A stretch of DNA of 64,000 nucleotides from Oscillospiraceae bacterium (lineage in GTDB: Bacteria > Bacillota > Clostridia > Oscillospirales > Acutalibacteraceae), in the NCBI GenBank assembly GCA_009785335.1, contig WQWM01000002.1:1-64000 (forward strand), given 5' to 3'. Positions 1-7,990 of the stretch are shown here, piece after piece. The position numbers were made by a program, and so were the translations under genes. Numbering within the stretch: the stretch's first letter is position 1; each line of letters begins with the position of its first letter. The notes under the pieces are model-generated. The model ran no database searches, was not told the origin of the DNA, and worked only from the letters and a program-made list of their open reading frames with translations.

Positions 1-1
1 A

Positions 2-352
2 AAACGTGCCCTTATTCGCTACCTTGGCCGTGTGCCAAACATCGAACATAGGACACTATTATTCGTAAAAGACAACCTGACTGCCCTCAACCAAAGCACG
101 GTGAAGCAGCTGTTTCGTAAGCTCAAAACCAAAGCAAATATACCTCGCCTGCACCCGCATTTGTTGCGACATTCCTTTGCTACACGGTATTTGCAGCACG
201 GCGGCGACATCTACAGTTTGCAGCAGATCCTTGGTCACACCAGCCTTGAAATGGTCAAGCGTTACGTGCACCTGATTTCCGTCTCTGCAATAGTCTGCCA
301 CCCTAAATTCAGCCCCTTGGATAATCTGATGAAACAAAGCAAAAAGCCATGA
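2..352 (+). CDS. Tyrosine recombinase/integrase, C-terminal part (cut by window edge)
   Basis: The frame is open from base 2, so the gene enters from the left and only about 116 C-terminal residues are visible. They hold the catalytic core of a XerC/D-type tyrosine recombinase: the HxLRHxFAT box (HPHLLRHSFATRY), the LGH box (QILGHTSLEMVKRYVHL) and the tyrosine nucleophile in RYVHL. Such enzymes cut and rejoin DNA at attachment sites through a 3'-phosphotyrosine. A GTG at 32 could be read as a start, but coding sequence continues in frame upstream (KRALIRYL), so this is a truncated view, not a short gene. It ends 33 bases before the 3' end of a convergent tRNA-Ile2 gene, the usual place for the integrase of an element inserted into a tRNA. 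A chromosomal Xer protein is the alternative. Confidence 0.8.
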   Translation, partial: KRALIRYLGRVPNIEHRTLLFVKDNLTALNQSTVKQLFRKLKTKANIPRLHPHLLRHSFATRYLQHGGDIYSLQQILGHTSLEMVKRYVHLISVSAIVCHPKFSPLDNLMKQSKKP

Positions 353-377
353 CCTATAAGCATTTGAGGTCACGGCT
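345..377 (+). terminator. Hairpin after the recombinase gene
   Basis: An 11-bp inverted repeat with one mismatch (AGCCATGACCT / AGGTCACGGCT) with an 11-nt loop overlaps the recombinase stop codon. There is no U-run after it, so termination is only a guess; it could also belong to an attachment site next to the tRNA. Confidence 0.3.
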
Positions 378-385
378 AATTACCA

Positions 386-462
386 TGGTAGCTCCTCTCG
401 GACTTGAACCGAGGACTACCCGATTATGAGTCGGGGGCTCTAACCAACTGAGCTAAGGAGCC
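386..462 (-). tRNA. tRNA-Ile2 (anticodon CAT, lysidine type)
   Basis: The minus strand folds as a complete 77-nt cloverleaf with encoded CCA. The acceptor arm is GGCTCCT/AGGAGCT with a G-U first pair. The anticodon arm is CCCGA-CTCATAA-TCGGG and the T arm contains GGTTCAAGTCC. The anticodon is CAT, but the loop CTCATAA with its flanks (GACTCATAATCG) matches bacterial tRNA-Ile2, where TilS converts C34 to lysidine so that AUA is read. It differs from the TTCATAC loop of the elongator tRNA-Met at 7702. Confidence 0.85.
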
Positions 463-467
463 AAAGG

Positions 468-497
468 CGGGGGACAGACAGTGCTTGCCTGCCCCCG
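468..497 (-). terminator. GC-rich hairpin between hppA and tRNA-Ile2
   Basis: An inverted repeat (CGGGGGACAG ... CTGCCCCCG, one bulge) lies between the hppA stop and the tRNA 5' end. No U-run follows on the minus strand. It may end hppA transcription or separate it from the tRNA. Confidence 0.35.
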
Positions 498-537
498 GAA
501 AATTTCGTAGAACCTGTGATAGAACACAGCGAAGCGA

Positions 538-2730
538 CTAAAATTGATACCAGAGTGCATAAGCTGCGATGACGCTGACGAACACGATGGAAATCGTAGT
601 AATCATCTTAAACAGCGTGTTGAGCGCAGGGCCAGAGGTGTCTTTGAAGGGGTCACCCACGGTGTCACCGATGACGGCGGCTTTGTGGTTATCGCTGCCT
701 TTGCCGCCGTGTGCGCCGCTTTCAATGTACTTCTTGGCGTTGTCCCATGCGCCGCCGGCGTTGGCCATGAACACCGCCACAGCAAAACCAACCACAGTTG
801 CGCCTGCAATCAGACCAACCACGCCTTCGATGCCGAAAATCATGCCCGTGATAATCGGGGCAATTACCGCCAGCACAACCGGCAGCACCATTTCGCGCAG
901 GGCGCCTTTGGTGCAAAGGTCAACGCAAGCTTTATAGTCAGCCTCAGCCGTGCCTTCCATCAGCCCTTTGATTTCGCGGAACTGACGACGCACTTCAACC
1001 ACGATGCTTTGTGCGGCTTTTTGCACACTGTTCATCGTCATTGCGCTGAACACAAACACCAGCACCGCGCCAACAAACAGGCCTACGAGCACGGCAGGGT
1101 TAGTGATGCTTAGGTCAAGCCCGGGGAACTGTCCGGCGTATTGTTCGGCGCGTTCGGGGTGATAATTGCTCACCGCTTGGGAGGCAATTGTGATGAAGCT
1201 CACCAGCAGGGCCAAGGAGCTCAACGCAGCCGAGCCGATCGCAAACCCTTTGCCGGTTGCTGCGGTGGTGTTGCCGATGCTGTCGAGTGCATCGGTGCGC
1301 TCACGCACTTCTTCACCTAGGTGTGCCATTTCGGCAATGCCGCCGGCGTTGTCAGCCACAGGGCCATAAGCGTCGCCAGCAAGGGTGATGCCCAGTGTGC
1401 TCAACATGCCAACTGCTGCCAAGCCAATGCCGTAAAGCCCCATAGTGAATTCGCCAAAACCGCCCGCTGCCACAAAGCTGCCAATGATAGCCGCCGCAAC
1501 AATCATGACGATCGCAAATGTCGATTTCATGCCCAACGCAATGCCGCCAATGATGATGGTGGCCGAGCCGGTTTCGCTGCTTGCAGCCAGTTTGCGGGTG
1601 GGTTTGTAGTGCGCGGAAGTGTAGTATTCGGTGAAGTAAGCAATCGCGCAGCCTGCTGCCAAGCCAACCACGATAGCAATGTACGGTCCCCAGCTGCCCA
1701 GAATGAAGTAGGTGACCGGTGCTGCTGAAATCGCTGCCAGCGCCGATGCAATGTAGGTGCCGCGACGCAGGGTGTTCAGCAGATCTTTTTGGGTGGCACC
1801 TTCTTTGGTGCGAATGAAAAACGTGCCAATGAGCGATGCGATCACACCAGTGATAGCCAATGCAACCGGCAGGAACATCGCTTCCCAGTGCAGGCCAACG
1901 CCATAGAACGCGGCCACGCCCAGTGCAAGGGCTGCTTGGATGGATTTGATGTAGCTTTCGTAAAGGTCGGCACCCATGCCGGCCACGTCGCCCACGTTGT
2001 CGCCCACATTGTCGGCGATCACAGCGGGGTTGCGCGGGTCATCTTCGGGAATACCGGCTTCCACTTTGCCCACCAAGTCTGCGCCAACGTCTGCCGCTTT
2101 GGTGAAGATGCCGCCGCCCACACGAGCAAACAGTGCAAACACCGCCACACCAACGCCGAACATTACCATGTTGGAGGCAATGTCGTGGGGCTCAAGCCGG
2201 AACACAAAGCGCAGCAGCAGGAACCAAACAGCGACGTCCAGCAATGCAAGCCCCACAACCGTGAAGCTCAGCACAGTGCCCGACGAAAACGCCACACGCA
2301 GGCCGTTGTTCAGGCTGCCACTGGCTGCCGTGGCTGTGCGGGAGTTTGCCGCTGTGGCAATCTTCATGCCGATGAGTGCGGAAAGTTGCGAGAACACGCC
2401 GCCAACCAAGAATGCTGCGGGGATAAACGGGGTTACCCAGCCCATGAAGGCCAGAATAATCAGCAACACAAACATGGCGATGTAGAAGATACTGACGGTT
2501 TTGAATTGACGCTTGATGTAGGCCGTTGCGCCTGCGCGGATGGATGCGGCGATTTTTTTCACCGTATCGTTGCCTTCGCTGAATTTCAGCACTTTTCTGC
2601 TTTGGAAAAAGGCAAAGGCAAGCGCTAACACCGCGCCCGCAATGCCCAGCAAATAAGCCCATTCAAAGCTGCTCGCGCCAATTTCGCTTGCGGCTTCGGC
2701 TACGCCATTTGCTGCGTAGTAGTAGTCCAT
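538..2730 (-). CDS. hppA: Membrane-bound ion-pumping pyrophosphatase, K+-dependent type
   Basis: This 730-residue polytopic membrane protein hydrolyses pyrophosphate and pumps H+ and/or Na+ across the cytoplasmic membrane. Its length and about 16 hydrophobic segments fit the family. The substrate-binding signature [20 protein letters not shown] starts near residue 211 and [20 protein letters not shown] near residue 240. The stretch [15 protein letters not shown] at 486-500 has Ala where K+-independent enzymes have Lys, so potassium dependence is predicted from family knowledge. H+ versus Na+ specificity is not settled here. I chose the ATG at 2730, which has AAAGGTG 8 bases upstream; the longer frame to 2751 would put that ribosome binding site inside the gene. 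It has its own promoter and appears monocistronic. PPi released by biosynthesis would be recycled as ion gradient. Confidence 0.95.
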   Translation of the reverse strand: MDYYYAANGVAEAASEIGASSFEWAYLLGIAGAVLALAFAFFQSRKVLKFSEGNDTVKKIAASIRAGATAYIKRQFKTVSIFYIAMFVLLIILAFMGWVTPFIPAAFLVGGVFSQLSALIGMKIATAANSRTATAASGSLNNGLRVAFSSGTVLSFTVVGLALLDVAVWFLLLRFVFRLEPHDIASNMVMFGVGVAVFALFARVGGGIFTKAADVGADLVGKVEAGIPEDDPRNPAVIADNVGDNVGDVAGMGADLYESYIKSIQAALALGVAAFYGVGLHWEAMFLPVALAITGVIASLIGTFFIRTKEGATQKDLLNTLRRGTYIASALAAISAAPVTYFILGSWGPYIAIVVGLAAGCAIAYFTEYYTSAHYKPTRKLAASSETGSATIIIGGIALGMKSTFAIVMIVAAAIIGSFVAAGGFGEFTMGLYGIGLAAVGMLSTLGITLAGDAYGPVADNAGGIAEMAHLGEEVRERTDALDSIGNTTAATGKGFAIGSAALSSLALLVSFITIASQAVSNYHPERAEQYAGQFPGLDLSITNPAVLVGLFVGAVLVFVFSAMTMNSVQKAAQSIVVEVRRQFREIKGLMEGTAEADYKACVDLCTKGALREMVLPVVLAVIAPIITGMIFGIEGVVGLIAGATVVGFAVAVFMANAGGAWDNAKKYIESGAHGGKGSDNHKAAVIGDTVGDPFKDTSGPALNTLFKMITTISIVFVSVIAAYALWYQF

Positions 2731-2784
2731 GGATAGTACACCTTTCATCACGTTTTTAATTAGGCAAAAATGCCCACAGCTTAT

Positions 2785-2813
2785 AGTATAGCACTGCGGA
2801 CGTGTGTTGTCAA
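2785..2813 (-). promoter_or_regulatory. Sigma-A promoter of hppA
   Basis: On the minus strand TTGACA (2813-2808), a 17-bp spacer and TATACT (2790-2785) precede hppA. The leader, about 50 nt, contains a small hairpin (GGGCATTTTTGCC). Confidence 0.8.
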
Positions 2814-2873
2814 GCGAAATTTCACATTATTTTCACAAAATATATGCGGACAGTTTTTCACCGCCCGCTTGTC

Positions 2874-4016
2874 TTATTTTCCAGTTACCCGCACGATGTT
2901 TCGCGCTCGTTCAGCACGCGCGATGGCGTCTTCCATCGTGTCGCCAATCACGGTGATGTGCCCCATCTTTTGCCCTGTTTTTTTGATCATCGGTTTGCCA
3001 TAAAAGTGCACTTTTACTTGCGGATCAAGATAGGCTTCCTCCACATCAAGCAATTGCGCAGCTCCAACGCTTTGCCCCAGCAGGTTGACCATCACGGTGG
3101 GCTGGCGCAATTCTGTGCTGCCCAACGGCAGTCCAACCACCGCGCGCACATGATTCTCAAACTGGTTGGCTAGGCAGCCTTCTATAGTATAATGACCGCT
3201 GTTGTGCGGGCGGGGTGCCACTTCGTTGACGGACACTTGCCCATCTTCAGTCACGAACATCTCCACGCAGCAGGTGCCCACGCCCTGCAGAATTTCCATG
3301 ACACGGTCAGCAATCTCACACGCGCGGTCGGCGACTTCATTGCTAATGCGCGCAGGCACAATGGTCGTGTCGAGGATGCTATTCTCATGGTGATTTTCGG
3401 CCACAGGGTAAATCACACGGCTGCCGTCTATGCCGCGCGTGGCGATGACGGAAATCTCTTTTTTATAGCGCACGAATTCTTCTGCCATCAATGGCTTAGC
3501 ACCTGCGCCAAGTTTTTCATATGCGGTCTGCACTGCATTGGCATCTTTTGCAACCGCCACGCCATGGCCGTCATAGCCGCCGCCCAATGTCTTCAGCACA
3601 AGCGGGTAGCCGAACTGCTCGCCAGCCCGTGCAATCTCCTCAAGCGAGTGCACTGCCGTGAAATCCGGAACAGGCACACCGCCGTTGCGCAGTGTTTGCT
3701 TTTGCAGCAGCTTGCTTTGGATGATTTTCAGGCTGTCTACGCTGGGATACACTGGCTTGTCCAGTTGCTCCAGCGCAGCGGCACTGATGTTCTCCCACTC
3801 ATAGGTGACCACGTCAACCCGCTCAGCCAGTGACAAGTACGCGGCCTTGTCATCCAATGGCGCAACGATGAGCTCATCGCAAATGCTGGCCGAACAACAG
3901 GTCGCGCTGGGATCCAGCACCGCCACCCAAAGACCGAGCCGCTTGGCTTCCAAAATCATCATTTTGCCCAGCTGTCCGCCGCCCACAATGCCGATTTTTT
4001 TCGCAAATAAGTTCAT
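2874..4016 (-). CDS. purK: N5-carboxyaminoimidazole ribonucleotide synthase (ATP-grasp)
   Basis: PurK carboxylates AIR to N5-CAIR with ATP and bicarbonate in purine synthesis; PurE then makes CAIR. The 380-residue protein begins with the nucleotide-binding-like GIVGGGQLGKMM. It has the ATP-grasp lysine region (LVLKTLGGGYDGHGV) and the C-terminal metal/ATP site around NEVAPRPHNSGHYTIEG. The ATG at 4016 has AGAAAGG 6-7 bases upstream; an in-frame codon 7 triplets earlier has no better site. It follows purC by 55 bases and is the last purine gene of the minus-strand operon. Its partner purE lies upstream at 6515, so the pair is split by three other genes. Confidence 0.95.
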   Translation of the reverse strand: MNLFAKKIGIVGGGQLGKMMILEAKRLGLWVAVLDPSATCCSASICDELIVAPLDDKAAYLSLAERVDVVTYEWENISAAALEQLDKPVYPSVDSLKIIQSKLLQKQTLRNGGVPVPDFTAVHSLEEIARAGEQFGYPLVLKTLGGGYDGHGVAVAKDANAVQTAYEKLGAGAKPLMAEEFVRYKKEISVIATRGIDGSRVIYPVAENHHENSILDTTIVPARISNEVADRACEIADRVMEILQGVGTCCVEMFVTEDGQVSVNEVAPRPHNSGHYTIEGCLANQFENHVRAVVGLPLGSTELRQPTVMVNLLGQSVGAAQLLDVEEAYLDPQVKVHFYGKPMIKKTGQKMGHITVIGDTMEDAIARAERARNIVRVTGK

Positions 4017-4071
4017 AAACAACCTTTCTTGCCTCACCCTTGGGGGAGGTGCCCTGCATGGGGGGCGGGGG

Positions 4072-4752
4072 TTAGCCCGAAATCATTGCTGTCAAGTCCA
4101 TCGGCTGCACCCATTCGCCGTCTTTATACACCCGCATGCAGCCGGCCGAAATTTCATCAATCAGCATGATTTCGCCGTTGGCTGCACGCCCGAACTCCAC
4201 CTTCATGTCGTAAAGTTCTAGCCCTTTACAGGCTAAATCTTCAGCGATGATTTTACAGATTTGTTGCGTGTAAGTTTTGCAAATGTTGAACTCCTCGGCG
4301 GTTATCAAGCCCAGTGCTGCAAGGGCATCTTCGGTGATGGGCGGGTCGGCGCGGTCATCGTCTTTCAGGGTCACCTCGACCAAATAGCCCAGCTGTTGCC
4401 CTTGTGTGGCATAGGCGCCATAGCGTTTGAGAAAGCTGCCTGTGGCACGCGCACGGCACACGAATTCAAGGCCTTTGCCGAACACCGTGCCCGGCCGCAC
4501 ACGCATGGTCACAGCATCAATATCACAGTCCAGCAGGTGCGTAGGCACGCCCTGTGCTGCCAGCATTTCATAATAATATTTCGTCAGCCGCAGCGACTCG
4601 CGACCCAGCCCTTCAATGCTCAGCCCCACTTGGTTTTCACCGGGGTCAAACATGCCGTCTTTGCCGGTGGCGTCATCCTTCAGTTTAAGGGTATAGCTGC
4701 CGTCGCCGTTGTCGTAAACATCTTTGGTTTTTCCGGTGTATAGTTTAGTCAT
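4072..4752 (-). CDS. purC: SAICAR synthetase
   Basis: This enzyme joins CAIR and aspartate to form SAICAR in purine synthesis. The 226-residue protein starts MTKLYTGKTKDVYD, a typical PurC N terminus with the KxKD nucleotide-contact motif. It also shows the signatures FVCRARATGSFLKRYG and ELYDMKVEFG and the ending LIDEISAGCMRVY. I chose the ATG at 4752 with AAGGAG upstream. The frame stays open another 90 codons, but that extension reads through an intergenic repeat (translating as KVFWFFFSKKNKK) and is not protein. The hairpin repeat abuts the ribosome binding site, so it may affect purC expression. Between PurC and PurE the operon carries a uridine-kinase-like gene and an oxidoreductase. 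Confidence 0.95.
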   Translation of the reverse strand: MTKLYTGKTKDVYDNGDGSYTLKLKDDATGKDGMFDPGENQVGLSIEGLGRESLRLTKYYYEMLAAQGVPTHLLDCDIDAVTMRVRPGTVFGKGLEFVCRARATGSFLKRYGAYATQGQQLGYLVEVTLKDDDRADPPITEDALAALGLITAEEFNICKTYTQQICKIIAEDLACKGLELYDMKVEFGRAANGEIMLIDEISAGCMRVYKDGEWVQPMDLTAMISG

Positions 4753-4912
4753 GCAATTTCTCCTTTTCTTGTTCTTTTTTGAAAAAAAGAACCAAAAAAC
4801 TTTAGTCGCTTCGCGGGGGATACTTAATGAGAGTTGAAAAAGCAAGCCTCTGTCCCCCTCGGATAGAGGAGGATGTCTCGCAGGACAAGGGGTGGGGTGC
4901 GGAGCAAAAAAA
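4753..4912 (-). repeat. Composite intergenic repeat with T/A hairpin, upstream of purC
   Basis: Read on the minus strand this spacer contains GGCTTGCTTTTTCAAC, then CCCCCGCGAAGCGACTAAAG, then TTTTTTGGTTC and a long hairpin GTTCTTTTTTTC/AAAAAAGAAC followed by AAGAAAAGGAG, the purC ribosome binding site. Relatives occur at 28189-28377, 30985-31268, 41801-42033 and 49319-49430. Its right part continues into the last codons of the next gene (TCGCGAAGCGACTAA). Confidence 0.7.
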
Positions 4913-5473
4913 TTAGTCGCTTCGCGATACATAGTTTGCAACAATTCGCACGGCAGTGTCGAAGGGCTGCATGCCGTTGATGATGATATCTGCGCGATGT
5001 TTGGTGGGCTCAACGAATTCATCGTGGCGGTGGCGCACTAGGTCAAGATAAAACTCGGCGATTTCATCAAAACTCAAGCCCCAAGTCATGTTGCGGCGCA
5101 GCCTGCGCACAATGCGTTCGTCGGCAGGGCAATCCACGAAAAGCCGAAGGTCAAGATGCTTAAAAATTGGCTGTTGTTGCAACGTGAACAAGCCTTCGAC
5201 GATAATCACGTCGTATTTCCCGCTGGCTTTGGCCTTGGCCAAGTCACGGGTAAGCTTGTCCAATTCAATGCACTGCGGATGATTGTAATCGCGGTAGGTT
5301 TTGCCCGAAAACGGCACCTGCACTTGCGGCAATTTCTTGTGCGGCAAGTAGTAATTATCTTGGTGCAATAGTTGCACGCGCAACGCAGGCAAGGCGGCCT
5401 GAAGCTGCTCTGCAAATGTTGATTTTCCGCTTGACGTGCCGCCTGCAATGCCAATGACGAAAGGCTGTTGCAT
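4913..5473 (-). CDS. Uridine kinase-family P-loop kinase
   Basis: This 186-residue cytosolic protein belongs to the uridine kinase/phosphoribulokinase family, which transfers a phosphate from ATP to a nucleoside or sugar. A Walker A motif GGTSSGKST lies at residues 11-19 and is followed by the family feature HQDNYY near residue 38. IIVEGLFTL near 89-97 is the Walker B/lid region, and RRLRRNMTWGLS resembles the kinase lid. It is shorter than typical Udk (about 210), missing C-terminal sequence. The last codons (SRSD) are encoded by the dispersed GCGAAGCGACTAA repeat, so its end may have been altered by repeat insertion. It sits 9 bases after the oxidoreductase gene, between purE and purC. Nucleotide salvage would fit the context, but the substrate is unproven. 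Confidence 0.8.
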   Translation of the reverse strand: MQQPFVIGIAGGTSSGKSTFAEQLQAALPALRVQLLHQDNYYLPHKKLPQVQVPFSGKTYRDYNHPQCIELDKLTRDLAKAKASGKYDVIIVEGLFTLQQQPIFKHLDLRLFVDCPADERIVRRLRRNMTWGLSFDEIAEFYLDLVRHRHDEFVEPTKHRADIIINGMQPFDTAVRIVANYVSRSD

Positions 5474-5482
5474 CAGTTTCTC

Positions 5483-6508
5483 CTACAAATAAATCTTTCT
5501 GCCTTCTTTGCCGCTTTGGTAAATTGCACAGACCATTTCTTGCGTTTTATACGCACTTTCGACTGTAATGTACGGTGCTATACCGCTGCGCATGGATGCA
5601 TAAAAATTGCTGATTTGCTTCACATGGTTCACGCCCCAGTAGGATTTCACGTTACCGTAGTCGAAGTTTTCGGTGGGGTTGCGTTGTGCCATCAGCGTGC
5701 GGCCATCATGAAATTTGATGGTTGCGTTGTCACCCACCATTTGCACCAGCGCGTTTTCGCAGTCCAGTTCAATGGTCACATCCGCGTCATAGGAATAGTA
5801 GTTGATGGCGTGGAAGTTGGTGAGCAAACCGCTTTTGTAGGCAATCACGCCTTCGGCGGTGTCTTCTACCTCAATGCTGGCGTGGCCACGGTTGGCGATG
5901 AACGCATCCACGTAGGCAATGTCTTCATCAACCAAATAGCGCAGCATATCAAGCGTATGAATCGCTTGGTCGATGACCAGACCGCCGCCTTCTTTTTCCC
6001 ACGTGCCCTTCCAGTCGCTGGCACTGTAGTACGCATCAGAGCGGTTCCAGGTGACAAAACATTTTGCGGCTTTTATGCTGCCTAGTGTGCCTTTTGCCAG
6101 TTCTTCCTTCACCAATAAGGTGCCCGCGTTATAGCGGTTTTGAAAGATGCAGCCGAGCGTAACCCCGCATTGCTTAGTGGTGTCTATCATGGCTTTGGCG
6201 TCTGTCAAAGAGATTGCCATGGGCTTTTCGGTCAATACGTGCACGCCTTGCTTCATGCAATCAATCGCCACTGGTGCATGCAGATAATGCGGCAAACAAA
6301 GATGCACAACATCAATTTGCTCGGTGCGCAGCATCTCTTGATAGTCAGTATAAGCTTTGCAGGAAAATTCCTGCGCAGCGGCGATTGCACGCTCTGGCTT
6401 GTTGTCACAAATGGCAACTAGTTCAACGCCTTCGGTTCGTTGCACGCTCACCGCATGCATGGGAAAGATATTCCCGCAGCCGATGATGGCCGCTTTGTAA
6501 GTTTGCAT
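5483..6508 (-). CDS. Gfo/Idh/MocA-family NAD(P)-dependent oxidoreductase
   Basis: The 341-residue protein has the N-terminal Rossmann motif (AAIIGCGNIFPMHAVS; GxGxxx near residues 10-16) and the family lysine motif EKPMA near residue 95. A C-terminal alpha/beta domain with GGGLVIDQAIHTLDMLRYL supplies the catalytic Asp/His region. These enzymes oxidise or reduce sugars, inositols or related polyols. It has no signal peptide. It lies 6 bases after purE and 9 before the uridine-kinase-like gene, so it is co-transcribed with purine genes. Why an oxidoreductase sits there is unclear; I see nothing that fixes its substrate. Confidence 0.88.
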   Translation of the reverse strand: MQTYKAAIIGCGNIFPMHAVSVQRTEGVELVAICDNKPERAIAAAQEFSCKAYTDYQEMLRTEQIDVVHLCLPHYLHAPVAIDCMKQGVHVLTEKPMAISLTDAKAMIDTTKQCGVTLGCIFQNRYNAGTLLVKEELAKGTLGSIKAAKCFVTWNRSDAYYSASDWKGTWEKEGGGLVIDQAIHTLDMLRYLVDEDIAYVDAFIANRGHASIEVEDTAEGVIAYKSGLLTNFHAINYYSYDADVTIELDCENALVQMVGDNATIKFHDGRTLMAQRNPTENFDYGNVKSYWGVNHVKQISNFYASMRSGIAPYITVESAYKTQEMVCAIYQSGKEGRKIYL

Positions 6509-6514
6509 AATAGC

Positions 6515-7021
6515 TTAGTCCTCCAGATATTTCACATAGCCCAACTCATCCAGCCGGGCGATTTTTTCGTGCACCATGGTGTTCAGTTTTTCTTTATAAT
6601 CCTTTAGGCGTTGCGCCAGCGCAGCATCGCTAATCGCTAACATAGCAGCTGCTAAAATGCCCGCGTTTTGCGCGCCGTTAATCGCAACCGTGGCCACGGG
6701 AATGCCCGGCGGCATTTGCACGATGGAGTGCAGGCTGTCTACGCCGCCCAGGGCCTTTGTTTGCACCGGCACGCCGATGACCGGCAGTGTGGTGAGCGAT
6801 GCGGCCATGCCCGGCAGATGTGCCGCGCCGCCCGCGCCCGCGATAATCACCGAAAGCCCGCGCTCGCGAGCTGATGTTGCGTAGTCATAGAGCCGCTGTG
6901 GTGTGCGATGTGCCGACACGATGGTCAGTTCAAAGTCCACACCAAGCTCTGTGAGGATATCTGCTGCTGCGCGCATGACGGGCAAGTCGCTGTCGCTGCC
7001 CATGATGATGCCAACTTTCAT
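6515..7021 (-). CDS. purE: N5-CAIR mutase
   Basis: PurE converts N5-CAIR to CAIR. The 168-residue protein shows the complete class I PurE signature: [13 protein letters not shown] at the N terminus, the SAHRTP loop near residue 41 with the catalytic His, and AGAAHLPGM-like sequence ([15 protein letters not shown]). [20 protein letters not shown] follows near residue 100. The start at 7021 has AGGAGG 6 bases upstream; an in-frame extension to 7267 runs across the promoter and is rejected. As first gene behind a consensus promoter it probably leads purE, oxidoreductase, uridine-kinase-like, purC and purK. I saw no purine riboswitch in the short leader. Confidence 0.96.
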   Translation of the reverse strand: MKVGIIMGSDSDLPVMRAAADILTELGVDFELTIVSAHRTPQRLYDYATSARERGLSVIIAGAGGAAHLPGMAASLTTLPVIGVPVQTKALGGVDSLHSIVQMPPGIPVATVAINGAQNAGILAAAMLAISDAALAQRLKDYKEKLNTMVHEKIARLDELGYVKYLED

Positions 7022-7051
7022 GTGTGTCCTCCTAGTTTCGATACAATATAT

Positions 7052-7080
7052 AGTATACGACTTTTTTGGGGGCTTGTCAA
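7052..7080 (-). promoter_or_regulatory. Sigma-A promoter of the purE operon
   Basis: TTGACA (7080-7075), 17-bp spacer, TATACT (7057-7052) on the minus strand. The leader is only about 25-30 nt, so there is no room for a riboswitch. Confidence 0.8.
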
Positions 7081-7083
7081 TAT

Positions 7084-7575
7084 TCACTTTGCAGATGAGG
7101 AGATTTTTTTCACCACATAGAAGCCATCCACGGCTTTTTTGCACCACTCCACCCAAATTTTTGCTGGGCACAAGCCATAACCCAACGCGTGCCACATGTG
7201 AATTGCCATGGTTTTGTTGTCGCTGCTCCATGAGCGAATTTGTGCCAAGCCTTGCTGTGCCGCCCAAGCTTCGGCTTGTGCAACGAGTGCCGCGGCAATG
7301 CCTTGGCGGCGGTATTGTTCATCAACTTCAAGGATGTCGATGTACGCATCTTGCACATGAGTTAGCGGTGCAGCAAGCGCTTTGGTATAGGCTGAAACAA
7401 AGCCAACGGGCTTGCCCTCATGCAAAGCAACGATGGAGCAGCTACCCTGTTCAAGGTGCACGTGTTGCTTGATGGTGGTTTCAAAATCCTGCGAATATCT
7501 TCGCTCACGGTTGCCATATTCAGCAATGATTTTTTTGCGCATTTGCTCGTCTATGTTTTGATAAACAATGTTCAC
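7084..7575 (-). CDS. GNAT-family N-acetyltransferase
   Basis: This protein of about 163 residues has the acetyl-CoA binding core of GNAT enzymes: a beta strand ending [19 protein letters not shown], with the Q/RxxGxG/A pyrophosphate loop as RRQGIA, and the late helix segment MWHALGY. The acceptor cannot be read from the sequence. The start is most likely the GTG at 7575, because AGGAGG lies 6 bases upstream; the ATG five codons earlier would place that site inside the gene. It ends 4 bases before the -35 box of the purE promoter and has its own promoter at 7598-7626. Confidence 0.85.
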   Translation of the reverse strand: MNIVYQNIDEQMRKKIIAEYGNRERRYSQDFETTIKQHVHLEQGSCSIVALHEGKPVGFVSAYTKALAAPLTHVQDAYIDILEVDEQYRRQGIAAALVAQAEAWAAQQGLAQIRSWSSDNKTMAIHMWHALGYGLCPAKIWVEWCKKAVDGFYVVKKISSSAK

Positions 7576-7597
7576 GCTGCACCTCCTCATGTTTTAT

Positions 7598-7626
7598 AGT
7601 TTACGACACAGCGCACGATTTGTCAA
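7598..7626 (-). promoter_or_regulatory. Sigma-A promoter of the GNAT gene
   Basis: TTGACA (7626-7621), 17-bp spacer, TAAACT (7603-7598) on the minus strand, about 23 bases before the GTG start. Confidence 0.75.
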
Positions 7627-7660
7627 GAAAAATATGCGTGAAAAAAAATTAAAAAAACTA

Positions 7661-7689
7661 TTGACAACGACGCAAACATGGTGTATAAT
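7661..7689 (+). promoter_or_regulatory. Consensus promoter of the tRNA-Met/tRNA-Glu unit
   Basis: A perfect TTGACA (7661-7666), 17-bp spacer and perfect TATAAT (7684-7689) end 12 bases before the tRNA-Met gene, as expected for a strong stable-RNA promoter. Confidence 0.9.
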
Positions 7690-7701
7690 ATATAATGTTG
7701 T

Positions 7702-7778
7702 GGCGGCATAGCTCAGTTGGCTAGAGCATTCGGTTCATACCCGGAGTGTCACTGGTTCAAATCCAGTTGCCGCTACCA
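7702..7778 (+). tRNA. tRNA-Met (CAT, elongator type)
   Basis: A complete 77-nt cloverleaf with encoded CCA. The acceptor arm is GGCGGCA/TGCCGCT. The anticodon loop TTCATAC gives CAT and the T arm has GGTTCAAATCC. The loop matches Gram-positive elongator tRNA-Met; the initiator would need three G-C pairs at the base of the anticodon stem, which are absent. Confidence 0.9.
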
Positions 7779-7792
7779 GGTTTTTTCGATGT

Positions 7793-7867
7793 GGCCCGTT
7801 GGTCAAGCGGTTAAGACTCCGCCCTTTCACGGCGGCAACACGGGTTCGAGTCCCGTACGGGTCACCA
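7793..7867 (+). tRNA. tRNA-Glu (TTC)
   Basis: A 75-nt cloverleaf with encoded CCA. The anticodon arm CCGCC-CTTTCAC-GGCGG gives TTC, and the T arm has GGTTCGAGTCC. It lies 14 bases after tRNA-Met and is probably on the same transcript. Confidence 0.92.
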
Positions 7868-7954
7868 AATTTTTCGCTATGCTGTGTTTCGGTTTTGGTT
7901 GTGTGCACATGCACCTGTCCTCACGAAAGCCTTGCCTAGCAAAAAATTGCCACA

Positions 7955-7985
7955 AAAAACACACTCACAATTGTGGGTGTGTTTT
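7955..7985 (+). terminator. Terminator after the tRNA pair, probably bidirectional
   Basis: An inverted repeat AAAACACACTCACA/TTGTGGGTGTGTTTT with A-run and T-run flanks lies between the tRNAs and the convergent phosphodiesterase gene, so it can serve both directions. Confidence 0.75.
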
Positions 7986-7990
7986 CATAT

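Noticed and set aside
1789-2628. 279-codon plus-strand frame over hppA
   Set aside because: It lies wholly in the antisense of hppA, has His/Cys/Gln-rich composition and no promoter or ribosome binding site.
4753-5022. N-terminal extension of purC (open frame to 5022)
   Set aside because: It reads through the intergenic repeat (KVFWFFFSKKNKK) and the next gene's end; the ATG at 4752 has the ribosome site.
7022-7080. Purine riboswitch before purE
   Set aside because: The leader is about 25-30 nt, too short for the aptamer.
7702-7778. Initiator tRNA-fMet
   Set aside because: The three G-C pairs of the anticodon stem are absent; the loop fits the elongator.
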